Shown here: one piece after another, positions 24,236-33,100 of the stretch | Layout: every line of letters begins with the position of its first letter | Numbering within the stretch: the first letter of the stretch is position 1 | Assembly: GCF_021190915.1 (NCBI RefSeq) | Contig: NZ_JAIOAP010000020.1 | Location: forward strand, 1-64,000 | Direction of reading: 5' to 3' | DNA from: Cohnella silvisoli | Lineage (GTDB): Bacteria > Bacillota > Bacilli > Paenibacillales > Paenibacillaceae | DNA: 64,000 nucleotides | The notes under the pieces: model-generated | The model's input: only the letters and a program-made list of their open reading frames with translations | The model's database searches: none | What the model was told of the DNA's origin: nothing | Made by a program: the position numbers and the translations under genes

Positions 24236-25117
24236 GTGTTTTCTAGATTTGATAGCCGCTTGGGAAATGGATTGTTGTATTTGGTCGCCGGTGCGGCCGC
24301 AGCGCTTTGCCTTGCGCCATTCATCCATTCCATTGCAGTTTCGTTCAGCGACAAGTCATCGGTAGCGGCAGGCTACGTCTTTTTCTGGCCGGTGAAGTTT
24401 ACCGTGTCCGCTTATACACTGCTGCTTAATGATGTCCAATTTTTCAAGTCGTTTCTGATCTCTGTGCAGCGGGTACTGCTAGGCGGCAGCCTCAGCATGA
24501 TACTGACGCTTCTCATGGCGTATCCGTTGTCCAAGGAGACGGAAGTATTCCGGTCCAGAAACCTTTATATTTGGATCATTGTAAGCACGATGCTCTTTAA
24601 CGGCGGGCTGATCCCCTGGTACATGACGATCAAGACGCTTCATTTGACGAATACGATTTGGGGGCTCGTCATCCCCGGCGCGGTAGCCGCCTTTAATGTT
24701 ATTCTGATGATCAATTTCTTCCGCGCGCTGCCCAAGGAGCTGCAGGATGCCGGAGGCATGGACGGGGCAGGCCCAATCGTACTGCTGATGAAAATTTACG
24801 TACCGCTTTCGCTGCCTTCACTGGCAACGATCGGTTTGTTTACAATCGTCGGCCATTGGAACGCCTTCTTCGACGGCATGATCCTGATGGATGACCCGAA
24901 GGATTACCCGTTGCAGACGTACATTCAGCAGCTTGTCGTATCGGAACGAAATTTCGCCAACTTGACGGTAGAAGAGCTTAAACGGCTGTCCGAGGTTTCC
25001 AACAAAACGTTGAACACGGCAAAAATTTTGATTTCCATGCTGCCCATTTTGGCCATCTACCCGTTTTTGCAAAAGTATTTTACGAAGGGCATTGTGCTTG
25101 GGTCTGTAAAAGAATAA
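24236..25117 (+). CDS. Sugar ABC transporter permease (YtcP type) 1
   Basis: 293 residues, six predicted membrane helices, partner of the preceding permease. Features include LAPFIHSIAVSFSDKSSVAA, the domain segment MLFNGGLIPWYM, the EAA-loop equivalent ELQDAGGMDGAGPIVLLMKI, and the terminal FLQKYFTKGIVLGSVKE typical of this family. GTG 24236 is used with GGGGGAA upstream; ATG 24234 is out of frame. Confidence 0.93.
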   Translation: MFSRFDSRLGNGLLYLVAGAAAALCLAPFIHSIAVSFSDKSSVAAGYVFFWPVKFTVSAYTLLLNDVQFFKSFLISVQRVLLGGSLSMILTLLMAYPLSKETEVFRSRNLYIWIIVSTMLFNGGLIPWYMTIKTLHLTNTIWGLVIPGAVAAFNVILMINFFRALPKELQDAGGMDGAGPIVLLMKIYVPLSLPSLATIGLFTIVGHWNAFFDGMILMDDPKDYPLQTYIQQLVVSERNFANLTVEELKRLSEVSNKTLNTAKILISMLPILAIYPFLQKYFTKGIVLGSVKE

Positions 25118-25147
25118 GCGTGGAGACTGCGCATAGGAGCTGTTGGC

Positions 25148-26662
25148 ATGAAGGAATCTCTCAGGTTGCCGATAACCGAATGCAAGATGCTGGATAACGG
25201 AAAAAAAGCGCTGATCGTGGATGGAAGGCCGTTCTTGACGCTCGGCGCGCAAATCCGCATTGACCGTTGGGTTATTCAGGCAGGTTGGACCTACGAGAGA
25301 CTAAGCGAGATCGGCATTGTCGGCTGGGCCAAGAAGCTCAATTGCAATACGGTGCAAATACCGCTCTGCTGGAAAGAAATTGAGCCTGCGCAAGGGCGAT
25401 TTGAATGGTCGGCACTCTCCTGGATGCTGCTTGAATGCCGCAAATATGAATTAAAACTGGAAATTGTCTGGTTCGGATCCAATGTTTGCGGAGCAGGCTG
25501 GCACAGTATGACGCCAGACTGGATTACCGGCGACCCTGAGCGTTATACCCGAATTTTTTTTCAGGACGGGACTGCCCTCGGCGCAGATACGATTCATCCT
25601 TCAGATGGCCAGAAATATACACTTTGCGTGGAAAATCCGTATTTGCTGGAGGCGGAGCGCCATACGATCACGTCAATGATGGCCTATTTGCATGAACATG
25701 ACAAGGAAGGGATCGTTATCGGCTTTCAAGTTGAGAACGAGCCGTCTCTTGTTCAGCACAATCCGGTGCTGCATGAAACGGACCGCTGTCATTGCGCCCG
25801 CTGCAACAGCTTGTATAAGGAAGGAGGTTATGACAACGCGTTTGATTTTTCCAAAGACAGCTTAACCGGATACTTGGACACCGTGGCGAGCTTTGTCAAG
25901 GCATCGTCACACCCTCTTTTTACACGCGTCAATTGGATTCATCCTTATCTGGATCTCGGGTTTGACGAAGATACCGACAGAGTGCTGCGCAACGCGCCGC
26001 ATGTTGACTGTGTCGGTTATGACACCTACGGAAAAAGCCAAGCGGAAATCTATGAACTGCTTACCGGCGATTTGTCTCTTAAGCGCGGCAATGCGCCTCA
26101 CTTGGGAGAGCTGGAAGGCGGGCTTCATGGCTGTGCGGAGAAAATTATGGACTTGCTCGCAGCAAACGGTGTCGGCGTCTCGGTTTATCAGCTCGCGGGA
26201 TATGTGGATGCGGACGACAACTATTTGCTGTACCCGACGGGCAAGGATGCGCGGCCTTGGAGCGAAGAAGTAAGACTAACGTACGGCATGCTGAACAAAG
26301 CCAATGAAGCCTTGGCGCGCAGCAGAAACAGCGTCGGCAGCGAAATCCGGTTTTTTAACGGCGAAGGGCAGACGAATCCGGCGTTCAGCGGGACACAAGT
26401 GCTGGGAGATTACGAAATTTCGTACGACAGCAAGGAGGGCGGCATCGGCATTTCTTTACTGAATGAAGGGGATATCGTGTTGATGAGCTATAAGCGCGGG
26501 AGCTTCGCGATCACGAGTTTTACAGCTAATCGTGCTGAGAACGGCCATTTCGCCTCCAGCGGGGAGTGGAAGAAGACGATGGAAAAGGCATGTCAGATTG
26601 TCGATGGCAAAGCTGTCGTTGCGTTGCATGCGTATGAGGTTGTCAAGCTTGTCCGTCCTTGA
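25148..26662 (+). CDS. GH-A-clan glycoside hydrolase, intracellular
   Basis: 504 residues without a signal peptide. A TIM barrel resembling GH35/GH42/GH5 enzymes: TVQIPLCWKEIEPAQGRFEW near the start, acid/base motif GFQVENEPS (Glu198), VGYDTYG, and the candidate nucleophile in HLGELEGG (Glu321), followed by a short beta domain. The family resembles DUF4978-type beta-galactosidase-like proteins but cannot be fixed by eye. It follows the transporter genes by 30 bp and probably cleaves the imported sugar. It is a paralogue of the catalytic domain of the next gene, which is secreted. Confidence 0.75.
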   Translation: MKESLRLPITECKMLDNGKKALIVDGRPFLTLGAQIRIDRWVIQAGWTYERLSEIGIVGWAKKLNCNTVQIPLCWKEIEPAQGRFEWSALSWMLLECRKYELKLEIVWFGSNVCGAGWHSMTPDWITGDPERYTRIFFQDGTALGADTIHPSDGQKYTLCVENPYLLEAERHTITSMMAYLHEHDKEGIVIGFQVENEPSLVQHNPVLHETDRCHCARCNSLYKEGGYDNAFDFSKDSLTGYLDTVASFVKASSHPLFTRVNWIHPYLDLGFDEDTDRVLRNAPHVDCVGYDTYGKSQAEIYELLTGDLSLKRGNAPHLGELEGGLHGCAEKIMDLLAANGVGVSVYQLAGYVDADDNYLLYPTGKDARPWSEEVRLTYGMLNKANEALARSRNSVGSEIRFFNGEGQTNPAFSGTQVLGDYEISYDSKEGGIGISLLNEGDIVLMSYKRGSFAITSFTANRAENGHFASSGEWKKTMEKACQIVDGKAVVALHAYEVVKLVRP

Positions 26663-26702
26663 GCAATCAAAAATGATACGTGAAGAAAATGGGAGGGAAA
26701 GT

Positions 26703-29700
26703 ATGAAGGGGAATCAGAGGTCAAGACGCAAAATGTCCAGAACAATGCTGATTTGTCTGATGGTGAGCATCATGGCTTGTGTTGCCGTGACGCCCGCAGT
26801 TGCTTTCGCAAACGAAACAGTTTCGGAAATAATTACGCTGGAGAACGGCAAGAAAGTGATCAGCGTCGGCGGTGAGCCTTATATAACGGACGGCGTGCAG
26901 ATCCGTACGGATTCGTGGAGAAGGTATGCCGGACTGACGAATGCTCAGATGAGCGACAAAGGGCTCTTCCGCTGGGCGAGGTTATTGAATGTGAACGTCG
27001 TTCAGGTTCCGGTTGCCTGGCGAGAGGTTGAGCCGAGCCAAAATGTTTTCGATTACACCAACGTGGCCTGGTCCATTAGCGAAGCCAAAAAATACGGCTT
27101 GAAGATGGAATTGCTATGGTTCGGATCTGATGTCGGCGGTTCGGCCTGGTCGGAGATGATTCCCGATTATTTGACCAATACCGCAGTGTACGACAGAATT
27201 CTCAAGAGCGACGGCAGCATACTGGGAGCGGGCTATTCTACCTGGGGGGACGGCAATAAAATCGCGTTGTCCCGGGAAGACCCCGATACGCATGCGGCGG
27301 AGGAGAATGCCATCAATCATCTGATGGACTATCTGGAGTCCAATGATCCAGACGACGTCGTAATCGGTATTCAAGTGCAGAATGAGCCCACCATTATGCA
27401 GCATCAACCGACGATGGCGGAGACGGATCGCGATTACAGCGCGGCTTCCAACAGCCTATATACGGCAGGCGGATATACGAATGCGGTTCGCTTTAGCGAA
27501 GATCGTCTGGCCATTTATTTGAATCGCGTTGCGGGCTGGTTCAAGAACTCCACGAAGAAAATGTTTACAAGAGTTAATTTCATCAGCCCATATACGTCGG
27601 TTGACGAGGATATTACGAAGATGCGAAATCTCGCCCCGAATGTAGATTTCATTGGATATGACACGTATGGCGTCAATCAGGCGACGTTATACAATCGGCT
27701 GACGAACTATTTCTCCACCGGCGGCAATTTGCCCCATCTATCGGAGCAGGATGGCTCCGCAGCCGACAGCCGGCAGAAAATAATCGATGTGCTGGCGGCT
27801 AACGGCGCGGGCGCGGAGATATACCGTCTGGCAATGGCGACGGTTACGACTGACATCGCGCTGCTGGACGTGAACGGCAAAGACAATTACGCGCATACGC
27901 AAGAGGTGCGCAGCACGTTCGGAATGCTGAATAAAGCGCTGTTCTATCTTACGCTCCGCAAGAACAACAACAGCACGAATGAAATTCAGTACTATAATGC
28001 CGAGGGTACGACACTGGCCTCCTCCAGCACTACGCTGCCGGTTGCCGGGTTCAATATTAAATACGACACTTCCAATGCCGGAATCGGCATTGCGTTCACG
28101 GAGGATTTGATCCGCCGGAACAGAATTGCGCTGATGAGCGCCAAGTCCGGCACATTCACCTTCGAGGGAGAAATCATCCAGGCAGAGTCCGGCATGTATG
28201 ACAGCAAGGGCAGCTGGATGCCGCTGAAGAACAAGGAGCTGACCGATAACGGCAACGGGACTTACGCCATTGCGATGAATCCCTATGAAGTCGTCCGACT
28301 GAGCGTTGCGCCCAATCTTGCGCTAAATCAATCGGCGACGATGAGTACGGCCAACTATAGCGGACATCCGGCTTCCCATGCCAATGATGGCAGCACATCG
28401 ACTTATGCTCAGTCGAACAGTGATGTGCCTTGGGACATGACGCTTGATTTGGGGGCCGCTAAGTCGTTCGATCGAGTTGTTCTGAGACCGAATACCAGCA
28501 ATTACGCCAGCCAATATGCCATTAAAGTATCTAACGATCAGATCAACTGGACGACTGTGGCGACTGAAACAAGCGGCAACGGGACTCCCAAAACGTATAA
28601 TTTCATGCAAACAAGTGGCCGCTATGTATGGATTGACGTCACGGCAGAGGTTGGCGGCGGCGCTGGCTGGGGACACGCCATTCATGAAATCGGTATCTAT
28701 GACAAGGACGATGAGGCACAAGAGGCCAATCTTGTCTCGGGAGCGACTGCATCCATGAATACAACAGCGTACGCTGGACGACCAGCTGCCAACGCGATTG
28801 ATGGAGATGAAGCGACAGGCGCCATCTCGAACAGCAATACACCGTGGGATTTGACGATCGATCTCGGATCGGCGCGGACATTCGATAGGTTTGTTCTGAC
28901 GACAGGCAATGAGCTGGATGCCGGAGGCACGAACATAGCCATCGGCAAGACGGCCGTCATGAATACGACGGCGTACAGCGGACATCCCGCCAGCGCGGCA
29001 ATTGATGGCAACAGCGCGACCTATGCGCAGTCGAACAGCGACGTTCCTTGGGATTTGACTGTAGATCTGGGGAGCGCGCAGATGGTCAACAAAGTCGTAG
29101 TCAAGCCGGACAGCGGCGGCTATGCCAGCCAATATACAATTCAAACTTCCACAGACAATGTCATTTGGACGACTGTCGCGACCGAGACGACGGGCACGGG
29201 TTCGGCCAAAGCCTACAGCTTCGGCGCCGTGTCGGCACGGTATGTGAAGCTGGATGTTACAGTTGAGGTTGGCGGCGGCGCCAGCTGGGGACACGCTGTC
29301 CGCGAATTTGAAATTTACAACGAGCCAACGCAGGGCTACGCCAAGGATTATGAGGTTCTCGTGTCATCGGACAATACGATTTGGACCAGTGTCGCGGTTG
29401 TAGCCAATGCCTACGGCGAGCCAGGTAAAATCATTGATTTTATACCCGTCACTGCCAGATACGTCAAGCTTGACGTTACATCGGTTAATGGCGGCGGCGC
29501 GAATTCCGGCCATGAAATCCGTGAGCTGGGTATTTATGATATGTCCTCCGCCAATCTGGCCAAGCAAGCGATGCTGATGTATTCCGGAACGGGCTACAGC
29601 TTTCCGCTGATCGGTATCAAGGACGGGGATCTGGGATCATCCTTCGTCAGCAGCGACAGCCCGTCTTTCCCGCAGTACGTAACGTTCGACTTCGGACGTG

Positions 29701-29969
29701 CCAGAGCATTCAGCCAGATTAAGCTGTTCACTGCTTATGCGCAGGGGCAGGGCCTCAAAAACTGGAACATTGAAGTATCCTCGGACAATACGAACTGGAG
29801 CAGTGTGTATGCTTCAGGAGACGTGAGTTGGAGTACTAACAATGATACGCGAGAGATGAAGCTGTCCTCGTTTACGGCTCAGAACAAACGGTATGTACGT
29901 TTGAAGATCAATGCGGCCTATACAACCTGGTCGCATTACGCGATCAGCGAGATAGAGATTAATCCATAA
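26703..29969 (+). CDS. Secreted GH-A-clan glycoside hydrolase with F5/8-type C domains
   Basis: 1088 residues. Signal peptide about 1-36, cleaved after VAFA. Catalytic TIM barrel about 45-530, paralogous to the preceding gene, with IQVQNEPTI as acid/base motif, GYDTYG and HLSEQDGS as the likely nucleophile site. Then come carbohydrate-binding-type discoidin (F5/8 type C, CBM32-like) domains: one at about 537-668, a second at about 675-945 that is interrupted by a complete third domain (742-877), and a fourth, more divergent, at about 949-1088. The start ATG 26703 has GGGAGGG upstream; the open frame extends back into the preceding gene but without a signal. No surface anchor is visible, so it is probably released or held by sugar binding. 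Confidence 0.82.
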   Translation: MKGNQRSRRKMSRTMLICLMVSIMACVAVTPAVAFANETVSEIITLENGKKVISVGGEPYITDGVQIRTDSWRRYAGLTNAQMSDKGLFRWARLLNVNVVQVPVAWREVEPSQNVFDYTNVAWSISEAKKYGLKMELLWFGSDVGGSAWSEMIPDYLTNTAVYDRILKSDGSILGAGYSTWGDGNKIALSREDPDTHAAEENAINHLMDYLESNDPDDVVIGIQVQNEPTIMQHQPTMAETDRDYSAASNSLYTAGGYTNAVRFSEDRLAIYLNRVAGWFKNSTKKMFTRVNFISPYTSVDEDITKMRNLAPNVDFIGYDTYGVNQATLYNRLTNYFSTGGNLPHLSEQDGSAADSRQKIIDVLAANGAGAEIYRLAMATVTTDIALLDVNGKDNYAHTQEVRSTFGMLNKALFYLTLRKNNNSTNEIQYYNAEGTTLASSSTTLPVAGFNIKYDTSNAGIGIAFTEDLIRRNRIALMSAKSGTFTFEGEIIQAESGMYDSKGSWMPLKNKELTDNGNGTYAIAMNPYEVVRLSVAPNLALNQSATMSTANYSGHPASHANDGSTSTYAQSNSDVPWDMTLDLGAAKSFDRVVLRPNTSNYASQYAIKVSNDQINWTTVATETSGNGTPKTYNFMQTSGRYVWIDVTAEVGGGAGWGHAIHEIGIYDKDDEAQEANLVSGATASMNTTAYAGRPAANAIDGDEATGAISNSNTPWDLTIDLGSARTFDRFVLTTGNELDAGGTNIAIGKTAVMNTTAYSGHPASAAIDGNSATYAQSNSDVPWDLTVDLGSAQMVNKVVVKPDSGGYASQYTIQTSTDNVIWTTVATETTGTGSAKAYSFGAVSARYVKLDVTVEVGGGASWGHAVREFEIYNEPTQGYAKDYEVLVSSDNTIWTSVAVVANAYGEPGKIIDFIPVTARYVKLDVTSVNGGGANSGHEIRELGIYDMSSANLAKQAMLMYSGTGYSFPLIGIKDGDLGSSFVSSDSPSFPQYVTFDFGRARAFSQIKLFTAYAQGQGLKNWNIEVSSDNTNWSSVYASGDVSWSTNNDTREMKLSSFTAQNKRYVRLKINAAYTTWSHYAISEIEINP

Positions 29970-29989
29970 CGTGTCATCGTGCATTCAGC

Positions 29990-30017
29990 GAAAAGCGGGG
30001 GGAAATCCCCGCTTTTG
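29990..30017 (+). terminator. Terminator after secreted glycosidase
   Basis: AAAAGCGGGG-GGAAAT-CCCCGCTTTT, a perfect 10-bp stem with T-rich 3' arm. It ends the operon from 21614. Confidence 0.85.
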
Positions 30018-30027
30018 CCGTCTAAAC

Positions 30028-30110
30028 AGGAGATGTAATTCGACGTAGCATTAGAGGTTATTCTGACCTGTCATTCTGGGCTTGACTGCTATACTTGGGA
30101 CGTAGAGATC
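30028..30110 (+). promoter_or_regulatory. Conserved promoter/operator element, copy B
   Basis: Second copy of the element at 13971-14053. GTAATTC (30035-30041) and GTTATTC (30057-30063) are again 22 bp apart, and TGCTATACT (TATACT at 30090-30095) is kept, while the spacer and the region after -10 vary. Conservation of just the direct repeats and -10 supports function. It precedes the SLH-anchored enzyme gene by 31 bp. Confidence 0.7.
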
Positions 30111-30141
30111 AATAGAGCAGCGAAGGAGGTACTTCAACGAG

Positions 30142-33100
30142 ATGAGAAGAAAAAGCAGCCTATGGTTATTGATTCTGATCATGGTGACAGGCAGCTTTTC
30201 CGCACTGGGGGGACAGCAGCGGGTTGCCCAAGCGGCTCCCGTGAATTTGGCTTTGGGCAAGACGGTTACGATGAGCAAGCCAGCATCTTGGGGGCAGGTC
30301 GCGGCGCATATGACTGATGGAGACGACAACACGCTGTCGCAGGTGGAGTCCAATGATCCATGGAGCCTGACCATTGATTTGGGAGCGCTTTATGTCGTCG
30401 ATCGGGTCGTAATGAAGCCCCACCCGAGCGCATATCCGACTGTTTTCATAGTACAAACGTCGAAGGACGAGACGGCTTGGCACACGGCGGCTCAAGAAAA
30501 CGCTGGTGTAGAAGCAGGAAAAACCTACGATTTTGCACCGGTGAAAGCCCGCTATGTGCATATTGAAGTTTCGGCTATTAGCAATCCAAATCAAGCGATA
30601 AAAGAAGTGGAAGTGTATGGTGTGGCAGTGGATACTTTTGCTCCGGAGGAAGTGACGCAGCTTGCCACCGTTCCAGGCAACGAAATGCTCTCTCTGCAAT
30701 GGATGGATCCGCCGGACGCCGATTTCAAAGAGGTTCGGATTTATGACCAGGATGAATCACTCATCGAGACTATTGCTAAAGGAGAACGTAACGCTAATAT
30801 TACCGGCTTAACGAATGGTGTGGAGTATGCGCTGACCGTAAAATCCGTTGATCAAAGCGGCAATGAGTCGGCTGGGATTGTCACCAGAGAAGTGCCGAAA
30901 AGCATTGCGCTTGATCTGCAATCTATTCGGATTAACGGGACGGCTCTCCCAGGGTATGATCCCGTAGTGCTCGACTATGACTTCGAAGTTGCTGAAGATG
31001 CTGCAATGATTCCGCGCATTCAGGCGTCATCCGCCTCTGCAAATGATAGTATCACTATTGTACAAGCGGATTCAGTACCGGGTATGGGGAAAATCAGAAT
31101 AACCGGGGGTGGCGGTACGAAGACGTATAACGTTCGTTTCTACTATGGGGAGAGTGTGCCTGCCGCTGATGCCCGACTTAGCGAAATTACGGTCGCCGGT
31201 GTTCCGTTAGCTGTTTTCCAACCGGAAAAGGGGCGTTACTTGATCAAGGCGCCGTCGCAATCGCAGCCTTTTCCGGTTGTGGGCGCAACCGCCGCAGCAG
31301 CCGGAGCGGTCGTGACGGTAACACAGGCGGCGCAGCTGCCCGGGACCGCCTCCATTCATGTGACGGCGGCGGATGAAACAACGACTGCAACCTACACGGT
31401 GCAGTTCGCTGCCGAAGCGGCGAAGCAGACGTTGTTGTTTGAAATCGATGAAGGCATCGGTGAGAACGAGCTGGTATCCTTGTACAAAAATGATTTCAAT
31501 CAGCTTGACGCCGCGCTCGGCAATATTTACGGCAGCCTCAACGAGCTGTCGGATCAGTATGACGTAGCGGTTCTATTATATCCGACGCATCACTACAAGC
31601 GTGAGGGGTGGGGCTCAGGCAACGCTCAGCCGCTTGACCGGATTGACGCTGCGTTGAAGCATACATTGCAATATTTCGAGGATAGAGGCGGCTTGATCAA
31701 GGTCTATCTGGAAATCTACTCCTCGGGCATCGCGACGAATCAGAACGGCGCTTTGGCGAGCTTGCCACCCCCTCCGCTCTATGCGTCTTTGAACGGGCCA
31801 GGCAGAATCGGCTTGTCTATGGACGTAGACACCTTGAAGGGGCTGAAGGATGCTTATCCGCAGGCAATGGCGGGTATCCGCCTCCATGAAGCCTATGGCT
31901 CTGATCTGGTATGGCGGGTGAACAAAGGACAAGGCGGCTTCCAATTCGACGAGGAGCTTGTGCGCGCATTCATTGATGCGTCTGCCGAAAAAGGCTTAAA
32001 GGTCGATTGGAGCGATTCCAGCTGGCTCGTCAAATTTCCCGCAGACAGCAGCAGCAAGCGCTATGTATACGATCCACAGAACAAGCCTTATTTTGAAACG
32101 GCGCCTTACAGCTCACTGCAAGACTACGCCGAGCAGAAGCTGGGAGATCATATGATCTTCAACTGGGCCAATAACAACTATCACCCTACGGCCATGCTGG
32201 GTTATTGGGATGCGAAGATCGGAGAAGACTTCTACGATTACTTGCAGTGGAAGCAGCCTTTCACGGAATTCCCGTTCAAGAACAGAACGGCCGCCAAATG
32301 GGGGATGTCGGTTCAAAACTGGTTTTGGCATGAAATGAACAATTCACTCAACCAGAAATATTATTTGTTTGGTGAAAATAACATGCCTGTAGAACTGATG
32401 GGCGCTTATGCGCTGAAGGGGCTCGCCGAGGGAGCGGCAATCATCCAGTTCGAGCCGCCTTGGTATTTTTTCAATATGAATATTCCGTATGCTGCGCCTT
32501 ATCGGGGCAATTACGAGCAGGCAGCCGATTATTCGGAGCGGCTGGCCATGAAGCGGCTGAAGCAAATGCTGCTTGATCCCGGCAGTGCGGGCAATCCGCC
32601 AACGGATTTGAAGGCATGGTTTGACGAGGACCAGGAGAAGTTTATTGCCAACAAGGTGGACAATGCACCGCTGAATTACTGGCAGAGTACATTGGCGGCC
32701 GGCTGGAGCGATCAGCAGCGGACTTATTTGGACAAGTATACGGGAATGAGCAGTTGGCAGGAGAATAATGCCAATCGTTATCATCCCTATCTGTTCAGCG
32801 GCAACGTGCTGGACTCGCTGCGCATTGATTTGCATGGCGACGGTATCGACGAACTGCTCCTGCTCAAGCAAAATGGCGGAACAAAGTCGATGGAGTTTTA
32901 TTCCGTCAACAGCGGGCTGCTCGGTACGGGCAGCAGCATCGCTTTGGACAATGCGGATGGTCAATTTGTCGGCATTGCAACGGCAAACCTGATTGCCGAG
33001 GTTAACAAGCAGGGCGACCCTGATGAAATTATTGTGTTCCGCAGCCGAGCCGGAGACAGTGCGCTTAATGCCCGGATCTACAGCGTGAAATGGTCCGATT

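Noticed and set aside
26532..26702. N-terminal extension of the secreted glycosidase
   Set aside because: It overlaps the preceding gene and would bury the signal peptide; ATG 26703 has a strong ribosome-binding site.
28323..29294. Minus-strand frame of 323 codons
   Set aside because: Antisense shadow of the repeated discoidin domains of the secreted enzyme.
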